From positions 1 through 59,723 of the IMG/VR virus record IMGVR_UViG_3300042372_000620: a stretch of 59,723 bases of DNA. The stretch is one strand, 5' to 3'. This stretch comes from a virus. The notes below the pieces were generated by a model. That model worked only from the letters and a program-made list of their open reading frames with translations, ran no database searches and was not told where the DNA came from. A program made the translations under genes and the position numbers. Below, in pieces: positions 36,424-43,250 of this stretch (within the stretch, counting starts at the first letter, position 1; each line of letters opens with the position of its first letter).

Positions 36424-39400
36424 TTAATCTCCAAAAGCAGGAGTTATAATTAAATTACCAATAGCCAATGTCACAATATGTCCACTTAGAAAAACTGCTC
36501 TTATTTCGTAAGACCATCTTCCAGCACCAATAGCAGATAATTCAAGATGGTCAAGTTCTAATCTAATTGTGGTTGCATTTATAGCTAAACAAGTTTTTAC
36601 AAAATTTATTTTGCCATCTACAAAAAATAAAATTGTTATGTTATTTAATACTGGATAATCATTAGATATAAAATCTATAGCTCTTCCATCTACATCGTAG
36701 TAATCATCAGTAGCCCTTAATTCTAAGGTTTCTCCAGAATTATATTTTATTGAATTTATATTTGGGGCTAATGTTGTAGTAGTTGTAGTAACTGGTGCAG
36801 AAGTAGTCGTTGTTGGACTTACCGTTGTAGTAGTAGTGGTTGGACTTGTAGTTGTTGTGGTGGTGGTAGTTGGTGCTATTGTCGTTGTGGTTGGACTAGC
36901 GGTTGTAGTCGTTGTAGTCGTTGTGGTTGGACTTGCGGTTGTGCTTGTAGTCGTAGTCGTTGGACTTGCAGTCGTTGTAGTAGTTGGTGCAGCAGTTGTG
37001 GTAGTGGTTGTAGTAGTATTTGGATCTGTAGTTGTTGTAGTTCCTTCAATAACATCAATCGTAAGTGCAAAAGATGAACCATCATTCATGTAAAAATTTA
37101 TTACATATGTTCCAACTGGAGGCGATATGAATTTATAATAAGCAAAATTATCAGATACACATGGATATTCTTGTTCATTTAAAAGATAGAATTTACTTCC
37201 GATTGTACCAGTAGTAACAAACTCCATTAAGGCATATTGATTATTTACCTTTTCATATATGCCATATGTATTTTCTGGCGAAGGCAATGGATACCAAGGC
37301 CACTGAGTAACAGTACTAAAATTTTCACTATTTATATTTACTTGATATATATCCCTAACCCTAAATTTAAGCTCTAATGTTTCTGAAATACCTATAGTAA
37401 AGGATGTTTTAGGTGGAATTTCATCTTGATCAAAGTTGTTTGGATCTACCCAATGAGCTAAAGAATAATCGCATTGTGGATTTGATGTTGTACTAGTTGT
37501 AGTTGTAGTTGTAGTTGTGGTAGTCGTTGTAGTTGTGGTAGTTGTGGTAGTTGTTGAAGCAGTAACGCAAACACCATTTACGCAATCTGGATAAGACTCT
37601 GGAGGACAATTATAACCACATGATCCACAATTATATTTGTCGCTTAGTATATCTATACATATTCCATTGCAACATGCTTCTCCTGCACCACAAACTATTC
37701 CACAATCACCACAATTATTTGTGTCATCTTTAAAATCTATTATTGTTCCATTGCAACATTTTTGAAAACTAGTAACAAGAGATGGATCTGGAAGACATTG
37801 ACCTTGGCAACAAACACTTGGTGAAGCACAATAACTGCCACATGAACCACAGTTAAGTGGATCTGACTCTAAATCTGCACAATAATTTGTAAAAACATCT
37901 CCGTTTTGCGTACAACAATCTTGACCGCTTGGGCAAGCATTTTCACATGAACCACAAGTTGATCCAGATCTACCAGACACTAGTTGTCCATCACAACAAA
38001 TCATTTGATCAACGCCAAATATGTTATAACAATTTCCACCACAACAATCCCAACCTGGTTCAAAACCACAAAAAACCCCATAACATGGATCAGGATTTGT
38101 GGTTGTAGTGGTTGTAGTTGTAGTAGTCGTTGTAGTCGTTGGACTTGCGGTTGTTGTTGTAGTAGTCGGTGCTGAAGTAGTCGTTGTCGTTGGACTAGCG
38201 GTTGTAGTCGTTGTCGTTGGACTAGCGGTTGTAGTCGTTGTAGTCGGTGCTGAAGTAGTCGTAGTAGTCGTTGGACTATCGGTTGTAGTCGTTGTAGTCG
38301 GTGCTGAAGTAGTCGTAGTAGTCGTAGTAGTCGTTGGACTATCGGTTGTAGTCGTTGTAGTCGGTGCTGAAGTAGTCGTAGTAGTCGTAGTAGTCGTTGG
38401 ACTATCGGTTGTAGTCGTTGTAGTCGGTGCTGAAGTAGTCGTAGTAGTCGTTGGACTATCGGTTGTTGTTGTAGTAGTCGTTGTCGTTGGACTAGCGGTT
38501 GTAGTCGTTGTGGTTGGTGCTGAAGTCGTTGTAGTTGGTTCTGAAGTCGTTGTTACAAAAGAATAACAAGGAGATTCAAAAAACTCATAAAACTCAGTTC
38601 CATCATCAGTAGGAGAATCACAAATACATGATGGGTTACAATCACTAAGTTGATACCAATAGCCTCCTGGCCCCAACCATTCCCAAGTACAACCACCAAA
38701 ACATGTTGTTGTTTCAGTACACACACCGTCTTTACATCTATATGGTGCAACACACACATTCCCACATGATCCACAATTATTATCATCAGACGATCCAGGG
38801 TTTCCTAGATTCCAATAGTCAAGAGAAATTGATCCATAAATACCATCATTATTAAGATCGCAACAGACCGTACCTTCTGGCACTGAATCGCCACAAGATG
38901 CACAGTTTTCATTTGTTCCTAATGTAATACAATTTCCATAACAACAAACTTCCCCTTCTGCACAAATTATTCCACAACCACCACAATTATTATTGTTAGA
39001 AAGCAAATCTGTGCATGATAATCCACCACCAGTAAGATTAGGACAACAATCTTCAAAAGGTGCTTCTAAACATGCATCTCCACACCCGCTACAATTATAT
39101 CGATCTTTAGGTCTACAATATCCAGAACAATTCCATTCTCCAGGAGCACAAGGATTTGAAGTAGTTGTAGTTGTAGTAGTGGTATTAGTAGTAGTGGGTT
39201 GTGGTGTGGTTGGATCTGGAGGTTCTGATGTAAGTGGTGTTCCAGTGGTAGAAGAAGTACCAGTGGTAGAAGAAGTACCAGTGGTAGAAGAAGTACCAGT
39301 GGTAGAAGAAGTACTAGTGGTAGAAGAAGTACTAGTTGTTGGTTCTTGAGTTGTAGTTGGGTATATACAAGGATAAGATACGACTTGATTTTCCGTTCCG

Positions 39401-39696
39401 TTAAAACTAGGAAATCCTTCATATGAACAAAGACATGTGCCATCTTGTGGGCACGAAGATGTCTTTCTCCATGATGTAAAGTAGCCTGGTTCTCCGTAGC
39501 CCAAATTCCAGGTCCAACTACAAGAAGATGATGTGCATGTACTAAAATCTCCATAAACCTTTAATTCTTCATTTGTTTCCCAATTTAAACTTCCATCTTT
39601 TTCTATTGCCGTATAAGAACAATCACCAAAAAGAAAAATCTCACCTTCATAAGATGGATTAATGCCCAAACTTAGTGGATCAATACAATTAGGCAT
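36424..39696 (-). CDS. Mucin-like, Cys-module virion adhesin (1090 aa)
   Basis: Low-complexity Thr tracts alternate with folded Cys modules. Order: an N-terminal Cys/Trp domain (1-115), S-T-T-G/T-S-S-T-T repeats (about 116-165), a Thr run, Cys modules (about 180-375) of the form C-x-x-L-x(3-5)-N-C-G-x-C-G-x-x-C, a long Thr tract with SAP and DSP/ASP spacers (about 385-535), more Cys modules (535-710), a Thr run, a beta domain (about 735-885), another Thr/SP tract, and the C-terminal domain ending I-T-P-A-F-G-D that is shared with the next gene. The N-C-G-x-C-G modules resemble those in myxobacterial and Stig1-like surface proteins. No signal peptide is visible, so it is more likely virion-borne than secreted. 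Thr tracts of TTTTSAPTTTT type are classical O-glycosylation sites in mucins. Confidence 0.8.
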   Translation of the reverse strand: MPNCIDPLSLGINPSYEGEIFLFGDCSYTAIEKDGSLNWETNEELKVYGDFSTCTSSSCSWTWNLGYGEPGYFTSWRKTSSCPQDGTCLCSYEGFPSFNGTENQVVSYPCIYPTTTQEPTTSTSSTTSTSSTTGTSSTTGTSSTTGTSSTTGTPLTSEPPDPTTPQPTTTNTTTTTTTTSNPCAPGEWNCSGYCRPKDRYNCSGCGDACLEAPFEDCCPNLTGGGLSCTDLLSNNNNCGGCGIICAEGEVCCYGNCITLGTNENCASCGDSVPEGTVCCDLNNDGIYGSISLDYWNLGNPGSSDDNNCGSCGNVCVAPYRCKDGVCTETTTCFGGCTWEWLGPGGYWYQLSDCNPSCICDSPTDDGTEFYEFFESPCYSFVTTTSEPTTTTSAPTTTTTTASPTTTTTTTTTDSPTTTTTTSAPTTTTTTDSPTTTTTTTTTSAPTTTTTTDSPTTTTTTTTTSAPTTTTTTDSPTTTTTTSAPTTTTTTASPTTTTTTASPTTTTTSAPTTTTTTASPTTTTTTTTTTTTTTNPDPCYGVFCGFEPGWDCCGGNCYNIFGVDQMICCDGQLVSGRSGSTCGSCENACPSGQDCCTQNGDVFTNYCADLESDPLNCGSCGSYCASPSVCCQGQCLPDPSLVTSFQKCCNGTIIDFKDDTNNCGDCGIVCGAGEACCNGICIDILSDKYNCGSCGYNCPPESYPDCVNGVCVTASTTTTTTTTTTTTTTTTTTTTSTTSNPQCDYSLAHWVDPNNFDQDEIPPKTSFTIGISETLELKFRVRDIYQVNINSENFSTVTQWPWYPLPSPENTYGIYEKVNNQYALMEFVTTGTIGSKFYLLNEQEYPCVSDNFAYYKFISPPVGTYVINFYMNDGSSFALTIDVIEGTTTTTDPNTTTTTTTTAAPTTTTTASPTTTTTSTTASPTTTTTTTTTASPTTTTIAPTTTTTTTTSPTTTTTTVSPTTTTSAPVTTTTTTLAPNINSIKYNSGETLELRATDDYYDVDGRAIDFISNDYPVLNNITILFFVDGKINFVKTCLAINATTIRLELDHLELSAIGAGRWSYEIRAVFLSGHIVTLAIGNLIITPAFGD
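36770..37035. repeat. Thr-tract low-complexity repeat, adhesin C-terminal side
   Basis: Imperfect repeats of GTNGTN (plus strand), encoding Thr runs broken by ASP, SAP or APV. Thr codons are mixed (ACT, ACA, ACG, ACC), which limits slippage compared with a single repeated codon. Confidence 0.85.
38098..38545. repeat. Thr-tract tandem repeat with 63-bp units
   Basis: Encodes long Thr runs with alternating SAP and DSP/ASP spacers. Within it, about 38274-38465, a unit of 63 bp (21 residues: DSP, nine Thr, SAP, six Thr) recurs nearly perfectly, about three times. Likely to vary in copy number by recombination. Confidence 0.85.
39238..39345. repeat. 18-bp tandem repeat encoding S-T-T-G-T-S units
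   Basis: About six copies of an 18-bp unit (GTACCAGTGGTAGAAGAA on the + strand, with CCAGT/CTAGT variants) encode the six-residue unit STTGTS or STTSTS of the mucin-like adhesin. It is nearly perfect at the DNA level, indicating recent expansion. Confidence 0.85.
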
Positions 39697-39726
39697 TTTT
39701 AACCCTTAAGAATTGGGTTATTGTTT

Positions 39727-39852
39727 TTAGATTGAAAGAAATTCATTTTGTACAAACCCATTTGTGTATATGTAAGTACACTCGTTGCTATTTAATACAG
39801 TATATTCAACAGCAACAATAGTGTCATTTGTGTAAATAATTTCATTCTGCAT
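39727..39852 (-). CDS. Tiny protein (41 aa) between membrane protein and adhesin
   Basis: A short gene, ATG 39852 to TAA 39727-39729, starting MQNEIIYTNDTIVAVEYTVL. It begins inside the last codons of the membrane-protein gene (11-base overlap), and AAGGA lies at suitable spacing upstream, so translation is likely. The product is beta-like with one Cys and several Tyr and no membrane segment. It contains two similar halves (Q-N-E-I-I-Y-T-N and Q-N-E-F with I-Y-T-N nearby). No family is known to me. It fills what would otherwise be an unexplained gap of about 145 bases. Confidence 0.6.
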   Translation of the reverse strand: MQNEIIYTNDTIVAVEYTVLNSNECTYIYTNGFVQNEFLSI

Positions 39853-40129
39853 TAGTTGTTTCCTTTTTATTCCTTTTAAGTTCATGTAGCTCTCTAGTGT
39901 TCAACAATATCTGATTAAGTATGCCCATAGTATTTTCTTGGCTTTTAACCACACTTTCTAGTCCATTTTCTAATCTATCTATAAATTTAATGTGTCTATC
40001 ATGCAAAGGGAGGATAATCTTTTCGCCTAACCAATTTGCTGCTTTATAGGTTGTCCAAACAAAGAATATTAAGAAACTACAAGAAACACCCAATCGTTCA
40101 ACTAATAGGACAATTTCTTTTTCATCCAT
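39842..40129 (-). CDS. Small single-pass membrane protein (holin-like or virion anchor)
   Basis: A 95-residue protein. ATG 40129 (MDEKEIVLLVERLGVSC) is chosen because GGGGGTTAG lies upstream; the frame itself reaches 40144. One hydrophobic segment (about 11-32, VERLGVSCSFLIFFVWTTYKAA) follows a short acidic N-terminus, then comes a basic/amphipathic helix with heptad-like hydrophobics (FIDRLENGLESVVKSQ) and a Lys-rich tail. One N-terminal membrane helix plus a coiled coil is the layout of BhlA/XhlA-type holin-associated proteins, so a lysis role is possible. No endolysin is seen next to it, so the call is tentative. Confidence 0.6.
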   Translation of the reverse strand: MDEKEIVLLVERLGVSCSFLIFFVWTTYKAANWLGEKIILPLHDRHIKFIDRLENGLESVVKSQENTMGILNQILLNTRELHELKRNKKETTNAE

Positions 40130-40164
40130 TGTTCTAACCCCCAAATAATGTAGTTGTGCCTACA

Positions 40165-40725
40165 TTAAATTACACCTGTGACACCAACTTCTGTGGCATT
40201 CTCTACCACCTTTCTTTTTTCTGCATATATACCAGCTAAAACTGAGCGAGCTTGTCCATATTCTAGTAGAACACCAGTCATTTCTTCTATAGACGAGAAA
40301 ATAACAGGTGTATTATCCATGCTAATTAGGTGTGGAAGTTCTAGGCCCAATGCTGCTGCCTCTTTTGCAAGAGAAAACACGCCCACAAGAAGTGCAACAT
40401 CAGAGGGAGAAATGCCTAAACGATAGCCACGACCAGAATCCCAACCAACTTTTTCTAAAGCTGCCCATTCATTATCTATATTTTGGAATGACCATGCCTT
40501 TGCTTGAGATAGAGCATCTGGAGGTGCAGCAGCTATATAATCCCATGTTTGATCAGATAGTTTAGTTATAAATTTGCCAATTTCTGAGTCAAGTAAAACT
40601 GGCATGGTTATATTTCTTGAAACACCATCTGAATTTGTTTTAATTAGATTAATGTTGTATATGTCCTCTGTTGCTATTCCAGAGTTATCTATCCTATTTG
40701 TCAGTATGATACTTAAGCTTAACAT
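40165..40725 (-). CDS. DUF4376-like tail-fibre-associated protein
   Basis: A 186-residue protein, ATG 40725 after AGGAGC. The N-terminal about 70 residues are a small beta region (DIYNINLIKTNSDGVSRNIT). From about residue 95 the order G-W-D-S-G-R-G-Y-R-L-G-I-S-P-x-D-V, then a hydrophobic helix, L-P-x-L-I-S-M-D-N-T, E-E-M-T-G-V-L-L-E-Y-G and a final R-K-V-V-E-N-A-T matches what I know of the DUF4376 domain, which sits next to tail fibres in many phages and may help fibre assembly. It directly follows the tail-collar genes, consistent with that. The end of the gene overlaps a degenerate version of the GGTGTAT motif. Confidence 0.65.
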   Translation of the reverse strand: MLSLSIILTNRIDNSGIATEDIYNINLIKTNSDGVSRNITMPVLLDSEIGKFITKLSDQTWDYIAAAPPDALSQAKAWSFQNIDNEWAALEKVGWDSGRGYRLGISPSDVALLVGVFSLAKEAAALGLELPHLISMDNTPVIFSSIEEMTGVLLEYGQARSVLAGIYAEKRKVVENATEVGVTGVI

Positions 40726-40733
40726 TTTTGCTC

Positions 40734-41417
40734 CTATGCTTTTATGATGAAATTAACAACTATCGCTGGTGGAATAATCCCGAATGCAGTTCCACCTCCA
40801 GTACTAGAATTAGTAACTGTATGATTATGATTGGAACTTTCAACACCAGTAGTAGTACCATGAATATGACCTTGATGAGCACCTTGCGTATTAGGAGTTC
40901 CGTTAGCACTTCTGTTAGCACCATCCCTTAAACCATATGATCCAGATGAACCAACATTTCTTCCCCAACCATGCGTGTGGTCAACAGATACTGTACCACT
41001 TGTTCCTGAGTGTGTATGATTTGCAGTTTGTGTTCCTACTGTTGTAGCATGAGTATGAGAAGCCATGTTAGCTTCAGATAAAGTAACTGTTTCTGCTCCT
41101 ACATTTGAACCCAAAGTTCTAGTAGTTAAAGAAGTTCCTGTTCCTGCACAAATTGGAATTCTACCTCTCATATCAGGCAAAGTAAAAGTATCGTTAGAAT
41201 TTCCAGAACCATAAGTAGTTCCAATTACTTTAAATAAATCGCCATAAGTCTTTCTGCTAATAGCACTTCCATTGCATAAAAGCCATCCGTTAGGAACTAC
41301 AGATCCAGCAAAAAATCTTATAACACCAATAGGAGTAAAAGATGATTGCAAGCCTTGAAACGAACTTCCTTTTGGGGAGTTGGTTGGTATCATGCTGTAA
41401 GAAAAAGATCCAGCCAA
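40734..41417 (-). CDS. Tail-collar domain protein, copy 1
   Basis: A 227-residue protein with a TTG start at 41417, preceded by TAGGTGAGCAA. Residues about 30-85 are a phage tail collar domain (PF07484): I-R-F-F-A-G-S-V-V-P-N-G-W-L-L-C-N-G, then F-T-L-P-D-M-R-G-R-I-P-I. The second half is a His/Thr/Gly-rich H-T-H repeat region (S-H-T-H-A-T-T, N-H-T-H-S-G-T and similar) like those that form a trimeric, metal-binding needle. It ends with I-I-P-P-A-I-V-V-N-F-I-I-K-A. It is the third to be transcribed of three tandem copies, with 8-base spacers. Probably a short trimeric fibre tip. Confidence 0.9.
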   Translation of the reverse strand: MAGSFSYSMIPTNSPKGSSFQGLQSSFTPIGVIRFFAGSVVPNGWLLCNGSAISRKTYGDLFKVIGTTYGSGNSNDTFTLPDMRGRIPICAGTGTSLTTRTLGSNVGAETVTLSEANMASHTHATTVGTQTANHTHSGTSGTVSVDHTHGWGRNVGSSGSYGLRDGANRSANGTPNTQGAHQGHIHGTTTGVESSNHNHTVTNSSTGGGTAFGIIPPAIVVNFIIKA

Positions 41418-41425
41418 TTGCTCAC

Positions 41426-42109
41426 CTATATTTTAATAATGAAATTAACAACTATTGACGGAGGCATAATTCCAAAAGCTGTTCCACTTCCAGTATTTGA
41501 GTTTGTTACTGAGTGTGTGTGATTAGCACTTTCTGTTCCTGTTGTAGTAGCATGAGTATGATTTTGCTGAATGCCACCAGTACTAGGTTGACCAGAACTA
41601 CTAGCTGTTCCTGAGTCCATTAATCCGTAAGAGCCAGATGTACCCGCAGTATGACTAAAGTTGTGTACATGATTTGCACTTTCACCACCACTTGTTCCTG
41701 TGTGTGTATGCGTAACACTTTCTGTTCCAACCGTAGTTGCATGTGTGTGAGAAGGCAAGTTAGTTTCGGCCAATGTAGCTGTTTCTGCACCAAAAGTTGC
41801 TGCTAATGTCCTTGTGGTTAAACTAGAACCAGAACCAACACCAATAGGTAGTCTTCCTCTCATGTCTGGTAAAGTAAATGTGCTATTAGAATTACCAACG
41901 CCATAAGTAGTGCCTATGACTTTAAACAAATCACTAAAAGCTACCCTACTAACAATACTTCCATCACAAATTAACCATCCGATTGGAGCAACAGAACCAG
42001 CAAACATTTCTATTATACCAGTCGGTATGATTGGTGTTTTTATAGGCTCAAATGAACTTCCCTTTGGAGAGTTAGTAGGCATCGAATTATAAGAAAAAGA
42101 TCCAGCCAA
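41426..42109 (-). CDS. Tail-collar domain protein, copy 2
   Basis: A 227-residue paralogue of copy 1, also starting with TTG (42109) after TAGGTGAAAAA. It has the same collar domain (E-M-F-A-G-S-V-A-P-I-G-W-L-I-C-D-G...F-T-L-P-D-M-R-G-R-L-P-I) and the same His-rich H-T-H spike, but with different variable residues in the spike (H-N-F-S-H-T-A-G-T-S-G-S-Y). The C-terminus is nearly identical (G-I-M-P-P-S-I-V-V-N-F-I-I-K-I). The spacing to both neighbours is 8 bases. The three copies may form homotrimers or a mixed heterotrimer. Confidence 0.9.
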   Translation of the reverse strand: MAGSFSYNSMPTNSPKGSSFEPIKTPIIPTGIIEMFAGSVAPIGWLICDGSIVSRVAFSDLFKVIGTTYGVGNSNSTFTLPDMRGRLPIGVGSGSSLTTRTLAATFGAETATLAETNLPSHTHATTVGTESVTHTHTGTSGGESANHVHNFSHTAGTSGSYGLMDSGTASSSGQPSTGGIQQNHTHATTTGTESANHTHSVTNSNTGSGTAFGIMPPSIVVNFIIKI

Positions 42110-42117
42110 TTTTTCAC

Positions 42118-42804
42118 CTATATTTTAATAATAAAATTAACGGCTATTGATGGTGGCATAATACCAAATGGTGTTCCACTACCTGTGTTTGAATTAGTAA
42201 CACTATGTGTATGTGTAGCACTTTGAGTTCCAAATGTGGTTGAATGAGTGTGACCAACAGAATTCCCACCTGTTTGTGGTGTTCCCGAACTACTAGCAGT
42301 AAGCGAATCTATAATCCCAACTTGTGAACCAGTAGTTCCTATAGGTTTGTTATAACTATGTGTATGATTTACGCTTTGATCACCGCTTGTTCCTGTGTGA
42401 GTATGATTAGCACTTTGTGTTCCAACTGTAGCGGTATGGGTATGTGGTGGAAGATTTGTTTGTGCTAATGTTACTGTCTCTGCACCCAAATTCGCCCCTA
42501 AAGTTCTAGTGGTAAGCGATGTGCCTGTTCCAGCACCGATAGGTAATCGCCCTCTCATATCTGGTAATGTAAATGTAGTATTAGAATTACCAGCCCCATA
42601 TGTAGTTCCTATTACTTTAAATAAGTCGTCATAAGTCCTTCTACTAACAGTACTTCCGTCACATATTAGCCAGCCATTTGGAGCAGTAGAACCAGCAAAC
42701 ATTTGAATGATACCAGATGATATAAAAGTGTCTTGAACTGCTTGAAACGCAGAACCCTTTGGCGAATTACTTGGTATCATGCCATAGTTAAACGCTCCAG
42801 CCAT
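42118..42804 (-). CDS. Tail-collar domain protein, copy 3
   Basis: A 228-residue paralogue. ATG 42804 overlaps the preceding stop by one base (TAATG), and the frame extension to 42828 is ignored. It has collar phrases I-Q-M-F-A-G-S-T-A-P-N-G-W-L-I-C-D-G and F-T-L-P-D-M-R-G-R-L-P-I-G-A, and a His-rich H-T-H region with its own variable insert (YNKPIGTTGSQVG). It is first of the tandem set to be transcribed and, unlike the other two, uses ATG. Collar domains of this type also end the 2769-residue collagen-like protein, so all four may share an assembly partner. Confidence 0.9.
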   Translation of the reverse strand: MAGAFNYGMIPSNSPKGSAFQAVQDTFISSGIIQMFAGSTAPNGWLICDGSTVSRRTYDDLFKVIGTTYGAGNSNTTFTLPDMRGRLPIGAGTGTSLTTRTLGANLGAETVTLAQTNLPPHTHTATVGTQSANHTHTGTSGDQSVNHTHSYNKPIGTTGSQVGIIDSLTASSSGTPQTGGNSVGHTHSTTFGTQSATHTHSVTNSNTGSGTPFGIMPPSIAVNFIIKI

Positions 42805-43250
42805 TAATAGCTTCCCCCCATTACACAAACTTGCAATGCGGTAGTACTAGCAGTAGTAGTAACACTAACAGAGGCAAAAAGCTTAAATGTAGATGGTAAA
42901 ACAAGAGGGTTGGCAAAAGTCAAAGTAGTTGTAAATCCAGCTACAGTAGTGGATGGAGTTACAGCAGTCACAAGTATTTCTGTAAACAAATAAGCTGTAG
43001 TTCCATCCCATACCCATATGCCTACGATATTGCCAGCAGTCGCAGAAGTAAAAGAGGTGGAGCAAGCATTAACTTGAATTGAATCAATTCTTAATCCATT
43101 AGTAGAAGTTGGTACAACCTCTACAATATTTGCTGCTGCAAGACTAGCAGTTGCTGTTGGGCCTCTAGTGGTACAAGCTGTTTGTGCTGCAAGAGTTTTT
43201 GCAACAAAGTATGGTGCTTGAGCAAAGATAGGCGTTGATGTGACTGGCAT
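42804..43250 (-). CDS. Small Ala/Thr/Ser-rich structural protein
   Basis: A 148-residue protein, ATG 43250, sharing one base with the stop of the collagen-like gene (TAATG), with GGAGG just upstream inside that gene. Very rich in Ala, Thr, Val and Ser with four Cys. Alternating strands (for example IVGIWVWDGTTAYLFTEILV) suggest a compact beta sandwich of the kind found as a fibre knob or attachment ring. No family was recognised. Tight coupling to both the collagen-like fibre and the first collar gene suggests they work as one unit, with this protein perhaps capping or joining the fibre. Confidence 0.7.
   Translation of the reverse strand: MPVTSTPIFAQAPYFVAKTLAAQTACTTRGPTATASLAAANIVEVVPTSTNGLRIDSIQVNACSTSFTSATAGNIVGIWVWDGTTAYLFTEILVTAVTPSTTVAGFTTTLTFANPLVLPSTFKLFASVSVTTTASTTALQVCVMGGSY

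Noticed and set aside
36780-38566. Val-rich frames opposite the Thr tracts
   Set aside because: Simple complement of Thr codons (GTN against ACN); no start signal.
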